From Knoxdaviesia capensis (lineage: Eukaryota > Ascomycota > Sordariomycetes > Microascales > Gondwanamycetaceae), in assembly GCA_001510575.1 (NCBI GenBank), contig LNGK01000011.1, positions 772,577 through 836,576 of the forward strand: a DNA stretch of 64,000 bases, in the 5' to 3' direction. Below the pieces are notes generated by a model that worked only from the letters and a program-made list of their open reading frames with translations, ran no database searches and was not told where the DNA came from. The translations under genes were made by a program, and so were the position numbers. Below are positions 44,545-54,700 of this stretch, piece after piece (position 1 is the first letter of the stretch; every line of letters begins with the position of its first letter).

Positions 44545-45490
44545 ATGAGCCCACCCGCTTCATTCAGGATCCTCGTCCTCGCGACCATCCTCGCCTTCGT
44601 GCCCCAGTTCCGCCGCCTCTGGCTGCACCGGGACGGCCTCGGCGTGTCGCTGTGGGCTGCGCTGTTCAACGCCATGTCGGCGGTCGAGCAGTTCGCCTTC
44701 GTGCTGAACCTGTTCGTCGCGAAGAAGCTGTGTGCGGTCGATATCCCGGATACCGTCATCGGCGTGCCGCTGGCGCTGGTCGACTGGCTGAATTTAACGC
44801 AGTTGTTCGTCACGGGGGTGTGCTTGGCAATTGTGTAAGCCAGATGGTTGAGTGCGGGGAGACAGAGTGGACGTGGCTGACTGTTGGACATTTAGATTCG
44901 GCTTCTGTATTCACTATCGGCCGTTTGCCCCCATCGAAAAGTCGATAGCTATAGCCATTTACGTGGTTTGGTCGACCGTGGCTTTCGGCGGCGTTCTCTT
45001 CGAAGCCGCCTACGCGACCCACGGCGCACCCCAGCCGCAGACGAAGCAGGCCATCGCGCACACAATCTACCAGATGCACGAATCTGCCCTGAACCCGTTC
45101 GCCACGCTGCTGATCATCAGCGCGCTGGGCACGCAGGCCGCAACCACCATCTGGCTGCGCAAGCGCGGCTCACAAAGCTTCGAGAGCCTTGCGCTACAGA
45201 CCATCGTGTTTGCGGCGCTGTCGGCGTCGTGGCCCGCCCGCATGTACGTGCCAGAGGAAGATATCCCGGATGACCTGTCGGGCATCGGGGTGTGGTTCGC
45301 AGGCGGGGGCTGGGCGGGACTGGATAGCTCGCTGTACGCGCTCGCACAGGCCGTGGAGTTCGGGCTGGCGGCATGGTCGCTGTGCGTGCGCTCTCGAAAG
45401 ACACGGTCGCGACGGGGAAGTCGGTCGCGCTCGGCGACCACAAGCCCAACAGAGAGGTCGCCGTTGTTGGCCCATCTGCCCCATTTTTAG
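44545..45490 (+). CDS. PQ-loop-like multi-pass membrane protein
   Basis: Two exons, 44545-44834 and 44896-45490, give 294 aa. The 61-bp intron has a GTAAGC donor and a TTTAG acceptor, joining CLAIV|FGFCIHYRP. Several hydrophobic helices are visible: ILVLATILAFVPQF, LSLWAALFNAMSAVEQFAF-like, PLALVDWLNLTQLFVTGVCL, YVVWSTVAFGGVLFEA, FATLLIISALGTQAATTIWL and QTIVFAALSASW. The first, FVPQFRRLW, then LGVSLWAALFNAMSAVEQ, matches the PQ-loop pattern of lysosomal/vacuolar transporters and sugar carriers. A second LRKRGSQSFESLALQT copy is degenerate and lacks the PQ pair. The C-terminus is Arg/Ser-rich (SRKTRSRRGSRSRS), probably cytosolic. A vacuolar or Golgi transporter role is inference. The start at 44545 gives a short N-terminus; an upstream coding exon cannot be excluded. 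Confidence 0.72.
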
Positions 45491-45831
45491 CACCTGTGTG
45501 GTCATCTGTGGATATAGAAGGATGGAAGGGAAGCTATGGGTTGAGAGGGGATGGTGGGGTAGTGGTTGGGACTTTGGGTTACGTGGCTGGAATTGAGGAG
45601 GGGAAATCTCGTGTGAATGTGTCTTTTGAGGGCTCCTTGCGCGGTTTGTACCATAACACGAATGCAAGTGTATCCTTGCTTTGGGAATTACCTGTTAAAG
45701 GAAAGGCGACTGAGCTGAATGAAGAGCAAATGAAGAAGGCGAACAGGGAAAAAGTTGATCTGAACAAATCAGACGGGTGAGGTCAGTGGCGCCGGCATGC
45801 AGAAAGGCCACAGGGCGGGCCGGGTGCACAC
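45491..45831. other. Convergent 3' spacer
   Basis: 340 bp between the stop of the PQ-loop gene and that of the 398-aa gene. An open frame crosses it but overlaps both genes' 3' ends and has no protein features. Confidence 0.6.
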
Positions 45832-47028
45832 TCAAGGGTGGCGCTCAACGGGGGTCGACTGGCGGAACCGCATTCCCCACACAGTGAAAGCGTCCTCCTT
45901 GCCATCGATATCGAGGCTCATGGTTTCGATGATGCCGTAGCATCCGAGAACAAATCGCTGCATGCCCCAGTCGATCTTCTTGCTTCGGAGCGCAAAGAAA
46001 AACCGGGACGTCTCGAAACAGCCCCGGACAAGCTTGTCCAGCAGGAGTTCCAGGAGGTCAAATCGCTGAATCTCCTCGAGAGGAAGCAAAGGGCGATCGA
46101 CAAACCGTCGCTTCACAATCGCGTCAACCATGATGGCGGCCCGCTTAAGGTACTGGATGAAGATAACCAGGCGCTCCCGGATGTGGTGCGTGTCAGGGTG
46201 GGGGATGAAGTGCGACGACTCCATGAACTCGTCGACCAAGGCTTGGCCAGCCTCGACAGTGTGAATCTCAATCGGCTCGCCGATGGGGTTGAGAACGGGG
46301 CCCTCGCCATTTTCGGAGTCGCTGAATGAGTCCTCGTCTCCGCTTTCAGACGTCGCTTCGCCCGAAGCAATGGCCTCGTCACTTTCTTTAACCCAGGACT
46401 CAAGGTCCTCTACTTGCTCTCTGAGACGAGTGGCATGCTTGGCAATCTTGGACCGCGCAGTCTCAACCACTCCCCTGCGGATACAGGCCATGAGACTATC
46501 GCACTTGTTCTGGACAATGCCGAAGAAGCGCAGGTCCACATCTTTCTTGCCCCGAGATCGGATGGCTTCAGCCAGCTGACGCTCCGTGAGAGGAACCACG
46601 AGTAGGATGTTTCGCACGGTCCGGATAAGCATGACGGTTTCAGTAATGAGGGTGTTGATAAACAGACGGCTGTGCGGGCCTTTCGAGTATTTCGAGATCG
46701 GGCTAGTCACATTGTCGAGAGCTACACGGAGATCGTCGACAGCTCCAATAATCGCTGAAGGCGTGAACGGGTCTGTTCTGGTAAGCAGACCAATCGCCAC
46801 GCAACGGCGATGGACGTGAGGAACGCTGCCAGAGAGTTCATCTCTCAGGATGGCGTATCCGAGGTCGGGGGCCAGGTCGTCAGCAGCATCGCTCACGCTG
46901 GGAGTTTGGCACGCTCCATCTTTCAGGTCCTCGAGCTCAGTTTGTATGTCGAGGAGGGATGCGCATTGGTCCTCGATGGCCTCTCGCAGCTTAGGGTCGA
47001 TATCTGGGCTACTTGAAAAGGAAGCCAT
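45832..47028 (-). CDS. Uncharacterised 398-aa helical protein
   Basis: Single exon. The ATG at 47028 (MASFSSSPDIDPKLREAIED) is used because the open frame upstream has no ATG. The protein is predicted mostly helical. Regions that look conserved are VAIGLLTRTDPFTPSAIIGA with VDDLRVALDNV, LITETVMLIRTVRNILLVVP, and the C-terminal RFDLLELLLDKLVRGCFETS to GMQRFVLGCYGIIETMSLDI. An acidic linker (SESGDEDSFSDSENGEG) divides it into two halves. The pattern of two helical halves and an acidic centre recalls the cyclin-D1-binding/GCIP family, but I am not sure of this. No signal peptide or membrane segment is seen. It diverges from GTB1 with a 756-bp shared promoter. Confidence 0.75.
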   Translation of the reverse strand: MASFSSSPDIDPKLREAIEDQCASLLDIQTELEDLKDGACQTPSVSDAADDLAPDLGYAILRDELSGSVPHVHRRCVAIGLLTRTDPFTPSAIIGAVDDLRVALDNVTSPISKYSKGPHSRLFINTLITETVMLIRTVRNILLVVPLTERQLAEAIRSRGKKDVDLRFFGIVQNKCDSLMACIRRGVVETARSKIAKHATRLREQVEDLESWVKESDEAIASGEATSESGDEDSFSDSENGEGPVLNPIGEPIEIHTVEAGQALVDEFMESSHFIPHPDTHHIRERLVIFIQYLKRAAIMVDAIVKRRFVDRPLLPLEEIQRFDLLELLLDKLVRGCFETSRFFFALRSKKIDWGMQRFVLGCYGIIETMSLDIDGKEDAFTVWGMRFRQSTPVERHP

Positions 47029-47784
47029 ACTAAAATTGGCATCAGGGGAAAGGGAGCTTTGAATACCCACAGTACAAAACAGTTAATCAGAGATAAAACA
47101 ACGAGAAACAAACAAATTCACGCTATGATAAATAAGGAGAAGAATGAAAGAGGGGTGGAAAGGGGGGGCGAGGGAATGAATGAATGGATATAGAAACCAT
47201 AATGTGGTGGTGTAAGAAGTACAAACTTACAGTATATGGCTGCCTCAGGGCATTAAATTCTCAAAGGAAAAGAGGTAGGTAAAGGAGAAGAAATCAAATA
47301 GCATCTTTAGAGGGAGAAACAAACAGGCTGGTTATATGATGAGAATCAACAGGCACAGGATCAAGAGTAAAGAAAAAAAAACCTTTGTAACTGTTATCGC
47401 GGTTTTTCCACCCCGCCAATTTACCTAATCGGTTCAGCCGAGGCTTACCCATCACCGCCTTAGAGCTTTTAACTTTCTGCTATTTAACCACAAGTTCATG
47501 TACCTTTGTACCTTAATTCTCTATTTACGGCCAGCATCAACTTTTAGCTGGCTTTCTTACCTGTTGCGAGACAAGCTGTCTTCTATATCAAGGTTGCTCA
47601 TCTCCCCTATTTATGTGGTCTTAATACCCTCCACCCCCTCGTTTCTATTAGTGTGTGGCTATAGTTGACTTGTGGGCATCTATAAAGTGTTTTACGTCTT
47701 CCTTTTTTCAATTTTGATTTCTTTCCCTTTTATTTCATCCTCATTGGCCCTGTTTCCGTATCGTTGTCCCCTTTCTCGCCAAAG
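47029..47784. other. Divergent promoter region, 398-aa gene / GTB1
   Basis: AT-rich relative to the genes, with a CT-rich leader directly before the GTB1 ATG. No further gene is seen. Confidence 0.55.
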
Positions 47785-49669
47785 ATGAGACGGTCAACTG
47801 CCACTCTGTTCATTGGGTCGGCTGTGCTGCTGACCGGTGCTTCAGCCGGTCTCCCAAGAGGAGTGAGCCCCGAGTGTATGTACTGATTTTCTCTTCGTTT
47901 TCTCTGTTCCTCGGCCTGATATATATAGTTGGCGGGTTTGATTTCAATTGATGGTTGCTGTAGAGCTTGGAGTTTGATAGCTTCCATACTAACCTACCAC
48001 TACTTCTGGCTCTGGTGTTCATAGTTGCCAAACACTATCAGTCGACCACCGCCTTCTCGTGCATAACCAACCCTGCCCTGAAACTGAGCGCGAAGCAAGT
48101 CAACGACGGTACCTGTGACTGCCCCGATGGCTCGGACGAGCCCGGCACCGCAGCCTGTGCCATTCTCGATGCCCTCTCTCCTCCCCAGCCGCTAGCGGCT
48201 TCCCCCTCCGGAACCACCAACACTACCAACGCTCTCCCCGGTTTCTGGTGCGCCAATGCAGGCCATATCGGCGCCTATGTTCCCTTTATCTACGTCAACG
48301 ATGGCGTGTGCGACTACGAATACTGCTGCGACGGTAGTGAGGAGTTCTCCGGTACCAAGTGCCCCAACAAGTGTGTCGAGCTTGGCAAGGAGTGGCGGAA
48401 GCAGGAGGCCGAACGCAAAGCTGCGGACGACCGTGCTTCTAAGAAATACAAGGCTATTGCCGCGGATGCCGCTCGGTCCAAGGTCGAGCTGCAGAAGGCG
48501 GTCAATGACCTGAAGGCTAAGATCCAGAAGCTCCAGACCGAGCGCGCTGCTCTCCAGAAGAAGTTTGCCGATCTCGAACAGGAGGACCGCGGCCGTACCA
48601 TCAAATCTTCTGGCAAGAAGGGAAAGCTGGCCATTCTCGTTGAGCTGGCCAAGTCTCGCCTCGACATGGTGCGGGATGCTCTGGCTGACGCCCTCGACCA
48701 GCGCGACGACCTCAAGAGCCGCATCACCGAGCTCGAAGACATCCTGACCAAGTTCACCACGGAGTACAACCCCAACTTCAATGACGAGGGTGTCAAGAAC
48801 GCTGTTAAGTCCTGGCAGGATTACTCGGCCAAACAGGCCGATATTTCTCCTACTGAGTGGATGCCTGAGGAGGACATCCTCAAAGCTCTTAAGGGCGATG
48901 AAGAGGATGGAATCGACTGGAATGAGTTCCAGGAGGAGGAGTCCGACACTGACATTCGTAAGTGCACAACAGCATTCGAGGTTCGCAGATACTCAATACT
49001 GACCCCAGAACAGTCTACACCTTCGAGGCATACCTCCCCAAGTCCGCTCGCGAATTCCTCCACAAGAAGCTCCGCCAGTTCCGCGGCTGGCTCGTTGACA
49101 ACGGCCTGCTTGCCGACAATATCTCCTCTAGCGGAGAGTCCTCGCGTGTCATCGCTGCCCGCGAGGCCGTTGACGAGGCCGACAAGCAGCTGGGCATCCA
49201 CAACCACAATCTCGAGGAGAAGGAGAAGGATCTTGTCAAGGACTACGGTCCAAACGACATTTTCCGCGCGCTGAAGGACAAGTGCATCAGCGTCGAGTCG
49301 GGCGAATATAACTACGAACTGTGCTGGCTCGACGCCACCACCCAGAAGAGCCGCAAGGGCCACGGCAACACCAACATGGGATACTTCACCAAGATCACGT
49401 GGGAGACGGCCGACGAGGGCGAGCGCGCCGACGGCAAGAGCCTCGGCAGCGGAAGCCGCATGGTGCTGCACTACGAGAACGGCCAGGGATGCTGGAACGG
49501 CCCGCAGCGCAGCACCGCCGTGTGGCTTGTGTGCAGCGAGACGGAGGAGGTGTGGCGCGTGTCGGAGGCGGAGAAGTGCACGTACAAGATGGAGGTTGGT
49601 ACGCCGGCGGCGTGTGAGGGTCTCGTTGCAGCCCCTGCTGCTGGCAAGGCTGGCAAGGACGAGCTATAG
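47785..49669 (+). CDS. GTB1: Glucosidase II beta subunit (PRKCSH-like)
   Basis: Non-catalytic subunit of ER glucosidase II, which trims glucose from N-glycans during glycoprotein folding; it recognises mannose and retains the alpha subunit in the ER. Three exons, 47785-47875, 48025-48957 and 49014-49669, give 559 aa. The signal peptide is residues 1-21 (TLFIGSAVLLTGASA). Two LDL-receptor-class-A-like cysteine modules follow: NDGTCDCPDGSDEPG and NDGVCDYEYCCDGSEE. A Lys/Glu coiled coil comes next (from KCVELGKEWRKQEAERK to about residue 265), then an acidic EF-like segment (DGIDWNEFQEEESDTD). The MRH domain (from about 440) reads CISVESGEYNYELCWLD, then YENGQGCWNGPQRSTAVWLV and AEKCTYKMEVGTPAAC. 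The protein ends in KDEL, an ER-retrieval signal. Confidence 0.95.
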
Positions 49670-50067
49670 AGGGTGGCAACTTCGTCGACCGCAAAAAAAG
49701 GGTTAGGGTTGTTGATATGATAATGAATGCCAGGGCCGTGGGAATTCCGTAGCCCTCTTCTCCTTTTTTACTTTCGAACTTTGGTGTGTATATTGGATTT
49801 GGAATTACTTGGTGGGCTGAGTAAGGTGTATAAACCAGATAGAATGTGTCTTCTTCCTGACCAAAATGCAAAGTACATTGCTGGACTTACTCGTATACCT
49901 CGAACATCAGCTGGTGGAGAGTACATCGTTATATTAAGGCCGTTAATCATAAACTGTAGTTGTCTTACACTGTCCGAACAGATGCAACTGACCGGACAAG
50001 GGCGAAGATCGTACCAAACCGAGACAGGTCCAGACTGCCTGCCACACCGCCTCATGCCGTTGCACCA
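49670..50067. other. Convergent 3' spacer GTB1 / RTF2
   Basis: About 400 bp. A double telomere-like motif AGGGTTAGGGTT lies at 49699-49710, 30 bp after the GTB1 stop. No gene is seen. Confidence 0.6.
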
Positions 50068-50916
50068 TCATTTCAGACCCGCCAGTTTTCTCCGTTTGCG
50101 CAGCTCTTGTTGTTCAGCTAGTACCTTGCTAGTTATCGACGCAGCTATAGGGTTATTGATACCACTGAGTTTGGCTTCGTTGGCTTTCTTATCCGCCTCG
50201 GCGGAGGATTTCTTCTTCTCCGACTTTGTGTCGTCCTTGGACGCTTTATCCTTGGAATCGGCGCCATTCGCCTCATCCGCCTTCCGCTTCTTCTTTCCAC
50301 CAATTGACTTGTCTTTCTTCAGCGTATGGGCCAGGCCCTCGGCGCGGAGCTCTTCGATGCGGGATATTAGTTTCTTGACATCCGGTTCGGTCGTGGGGAG
50401 GATGGTGATGACGTCTCGGCGGTTAAACGGCTTGCTGCACTCGGGACAGAGGTCTTCGTGGATCTCGCGGACGACCACCTCGGCGAACGCGTGGCCGCAG
50501 GGGACCAGGTACACCGACTTGGTGGCGGGGCCAAGCTCCTTCAGCGACACCGGGCACACCCACGACACTTCCTTGGCCTTGGCGCCGGTGTTGCGCTTGA
50601 AGATGACGCGCACCACGTCGCGGAGAGACTTGATCCCTGAGGCAGCAAAGGCCGCGGCCTGGCCGGCGGTGTCGGGGGCGGCGGAATCGGCGGTCGGCAT
50701 CAGCCCGGCGAGGATGGCTTCGTAGTTGTACAGGTGGCCGCGCCAGTCGGAAACCACGTTGTCGGTGTCGAGCTTCTCGTCGCTAACCTGGCAGTGCGTC
50801 CAGGCGTGGCTCATGGATTCGAGCGCGGTGGCTTTCAGTTCGCTCAGGGTCGGTGCGCGGCGCGCCTGTTTGACGAGCTCGCGGCGCGTCGGGATCGAGC
50901 CGCCATCGTTACCCAT
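50068..50916 (-). CDS. RTF2: Replication termination factor 2 (RTF2)
   Basis: Nuclear RTF2-domain protein linked to replication-fork pausing and, in fission yeast, to splicing. Single exon of 282 aa. The start MGNDGGSIPTRRELVKQARR is the family's invariant N-terminus and sets the ATG at 50916, so the longer open frame upstream is leader. A variant RING-like zinc fold is visible: SWVCPVSLKELG, VYLVPCGHAFAEVVVREI, CPECSKPFNRRDVITILP. The C-terminal third is Lys/Glu/Asp-rich (GGKKKRKADEANG) and disordered, ending with INNPIAASITSKVLAEQQEL. The last helix and KRRK are conserved and basic. The divergent neighbour is TOR, with a shared 870-bp promoter. Confidence 0.93.
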   Translation of the reverse strand: MGNDGGSIPTRRELVKQARRAPTLSELKATALESMSHAWTHCQVSDEKLDTDNVVSDWRGHLYNYEAILAGLMPTADSAAPDTAGQAAAFAASGIKSLRDVVRVIFKRNTGAKAKEVSWVCPVSLKELGPATKSVYLVPCGHAFAEVVVREIHEDLCPECSKPFNRRDVITILPTTEPDVKKLISRIEELRAEGLAHTLKKDKSIGGKKKRKADEANGADSKDKASKDDTKSEKKKSSAEADKKANEAKLSGINNPIAASITSKVLAEQQELRKRRKLAGLK

Positions 50917-51786
50917 GGTGGAAGATGAGATGTGTGGTTGGGGAGATGATATAGAATGAGGGAGAAACTGAGGGAGATAGATTGGAAGATTCAATGGCAG
51001 AAACAGACTGCCACACCTAAGACCTAGAGCCGGGATTTGATCTGAGTCGCAGAGAAAAATAGGGCCATGTTGTATGCGGGCACCTGATAAGATAAGCCCT
51101 CCTGACCAACCTAGACTGCGCCATAATTCCTGGACAGGTGACTGGCATCAAAAATTATGGCCAAAAAAACAAAACGAGGGCCTGAGGCAAACCCGTTGTT
51201 TGCATATACTGCTTAACTGAATTTCAAGAATTACTGGCCAATTACAAGGCCAATGGCCGTTGGCTTTATGTACAGTAATACCGGAAAGCTTTCGTTCTCT
51301 TCTAAACTTTCCTTTCTCTCCATCTTTCCTCCTCGTGATAGTTTCAACCCACCGAAACTCTCTTTTCATTCCCTTTTTCCTCACCACCTCTCTCCCTTTC
51401 GTTTTTCCTTGTTTCATTTTGTTTCGAGTTGAGTGAGTTTGCGTTTTCATTGCTTTTTTTTTTCTGCTTGCTTCATTATTTCTGTAAAGACATCCGTCTG
51501 CATTCTATTGCTTATTCCTAAACCTCGCTTTTCCCCTGTGTGTCTCCCCAGTTCGTTTACTCCCCACCAACGCCTTCAAACACGAACGACCGGCCGAACT
51601 TTCCATCACGCTCGCTCTTCCGGAAATCAATTCGGAATTCCCCTTTCAATTACATAAATATTAGTTGCGGCTCCGATCGATCCACTCTTCGGCCACGGCT
51701 CCGGACCTCTTTCGCGATAACCGGGTCGGCCCGGGCCTCGATGGTTTCTGGGCTCTGGCGCCGCGCACCGTGACGGGGACCACAGC
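50917..51786. other. Divergent promoter region RTF2 / TOR
   Basis: 870 bp. Towards TOR the plus strand becomes T/C-rich (about 51290-51560), consistent with its 5' leader. No other gene is supported. Confidence 0.55.
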
Positions 51787-54700
51787 ATGTCGTTGTCTCA
51801 GCAGCAGCAAGTCGCTCTGGAGCGGCTGGACATCATCACCCGGGATCTTCGATCAAGGTACGTGGAGTCTGTTGGGGCTTGGTACGATGTGGGTGTGGGA
51901 TGATATGATGGGGCTGTCACTGACTCGCTGCTCTTTCTTCCGGCTTGTAGAACCTCCGATGACGTTCGTAAACGCGCAGCTGCTCAGCTCCGAGAGCTTG
52001 TGGTGATCTGCCATAGAGGTATGGTTCTTAATAACCCCGATGTCAGATGTGTCTCTTTTGAAGATAGCTATCGTCTCGTTCTGGCTCGGCCTGCCTTCGC
52101 TTCCGCGTTAGTTGACGGACCAACTAACACATGCGTCTCCTCCTCCCTCCAACAGATCTCAACCAAGAACAGTTCACCACCTTCTACAACTCCGTAAATA
52201 ACAAAATAACCCAACTCATCACACATGGCAGCGATTCGGCGGAACGGGTCGGCGGTGTTTACGCGCTCGACAGCCTGATCGACTTCGAAGGTGTCGATGC
52301 CACGATGAAGTACACGCGGTTCGCGCAGAACCTGAAGACCGTTCTGCGAGGCAAAGACATCAACCCTATGCAGCTTGCCGCCATAGCACTGGGCAAGCTG
52401 TGCCGGCCTGGTGGCACCCTGACGTCCGAACTCGTCGAATCCGAGGTCAAGACCGCCCTCGAGTGGCTTCAGTCCGAACGCATCGAAGAACGCCGATACA
52501 GCGCCGCGCTGATTCTGCGCGAACTTGCGAAGAACGCCCCAACACTCATGTACGCATACGTCGGCCTGGTTTTCGAACTGATCTGGGTCGGCCTGCGGGA
52601 TCCGCGCCAACTTATTCGTGTTACGTCCGCGGAGGCTGTTAGCGCCTGTTTCCGCATCATTCGCGAACGAGACCAGGAGCTTAAGAACAACTGGATGACG
52701 AAGATGTACATGGAGATGAACGCCGGCCTCAAGGTCAACACCGTCGAGTCGGTCCATGCCTCCCTCCTGGTCCTCAAAGAGCTCCTGGAACAGGGTGGTA
52801 TGTTCATGAGAGACTACTACCAGGAGGCTTGCGAGACAGTTTTCAAGCACAAGGACCATCGCGAAACTATCATTCGAAAGACAATCGTGTTCTTGATTCC
52901 CGACCTGGCCACCTATAACCCGAACGAGTTCAGCATCTCACACCTGAGACGCTTCATGATATACCTCTCGGGCATGCTCAAGAAGGACAAGGAGCGCAAC
53001 GATGCTTTCCTTGCCATCGGTAATGTGGCCAATTCGGTTAAGAGCGCCATTGCCCCGTATCTCGATGGCGTCCTGATTTATGTCCGCGAGGGTCTCAGCA
53101 TCCAAAGCCGGAAGCGCGGCTCGGTTGACCCGGTTTTCGACTGCATCAGCCGCCTCGCCGTGGCGGTGGGCCAGACTCTCAGCAAGTACATGGAAGCTTT
53201 ACTGGATCCGATTTTCGCTTGCGAGCTCACACCGAAGCTCACACAGGCCCTTGTCGATATGGTCTTCTATATCCCTCCAGTGAAAGGAACCATTCAGGAA
53301 CGACTGCTCGATATGCTCAGTATCATCCTCTGTGGCGAGCCGTTCAAGACGGTCGGAGCCCCCCAGCACAACGTTCTGACGTCTGTGCCGATCATTGCCA
53401 AAGACGCAAAGGATCCCCAGGCGTACGAGCACAGAAAGGACGAAATCAAACTAGCTCTTAACACCCTAGGCAGTTTCGACTTCTCTGGCCACGTCCTGAA
53501 CGAGTTTGTGCGTGATGTTGCCATCAAGTACATCGAGGACGAGGACCCCGAGACGCGCGAGGCGGCTGCACTTACTTGCTGTCAGCTGTACATCCGCGAC
53601 CCCATCATCAACCAGACGAGCTACCATGCCCTGCAAGTCGTCGGTGATGTTCTCGACAAGCTTCTAACCATGGTGATTTCCGATCCGATTCCGGAAATCC
53701 GCCGGACCGTCCTGGCAGCGCTCGATGATCGCTTTGACCGGCATCTTGCAAAGGCGGACAACGTGCGCGTTCTTTTCTTTGCCCTCAATGACGAGGTTTT
53801 CTCTATTCGGGAAGTTGCCATTTCGATTATTGGTCGCTTGGCTCAGGCGAATCCCGCATACGTCATCCCGTCGCTGCGCAAGACGCTCATCCAGATGCTC
53901 ACCGAGCTGGAGTTCTCCGACGTTGCTAGAAACAAGGAGGAGAGCGCCAAGCTGCTGAGCCTGCTTGTTCAAAACGCCCAGGACCTCATCAAGCCGTACG
54001 TTGAGCCCATGATGTCGGTTCTGCTCCCCAAGGCCAAGGATCCCAACCCTGCCGTTGCGGCTACTATCCTCAACGCAATCGGCGAGCTGGCAACTGTAGG
54101 CGGAGAGGATATGCTCCCTCACAAGGGCGAACTGATGCCCGTGATCATCGCGGCATTGCAGGACCAGAGCTCAAACGTCAAGCGTGAGGCAGCCCTGCAC
54201 ACACTCGGCCAGCTGGCCAGCAACTCGGGATACGTCATCCAACCGTATCTCGAATATCCAGAGCTCCTCGAGCTTCTTCAGAGCATAATTCGCTCCGAAG
54301 GACATCGTGGGCCTCTGCGCCAGGAAACTATCAAGCTCATGGGAATTCTCGGTGCTCTTGACCCGTATAAGCACCAGCAAGTAACCGAGCGCGCTCCCGA
54401 AAGTCGCAGACGGGTTGAGGCCAACCAGATGACCGACATCTCACTTATGATGACGGGACTGTCGCCATCTAATAAGGAATATTACCCTACTGTGGTGATA
54501 AACGCCCTGCTGCAGATTCTGAAGGACCCCTCCCTCGTGCAGCACCACGCCATCGTGATCGAGGCCATCATGAACATCTTCCGCACGCTGGGTCTGGAGT
54601 GTGTCCCATTCCTCAACCAGATCATCCCCGCCTTCATCCAGGTCATCAAGTCTTCGCAGACGCAGCGACTTGAGTCGTATTTCAACCAACTGGCCACCCT

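Noticed and set aside
47029..47070. Longer N-terminus for the 398-aa protein
   Set aside because: The extended frame begins with GTG and the first ATG is at 47028, in a normal context.
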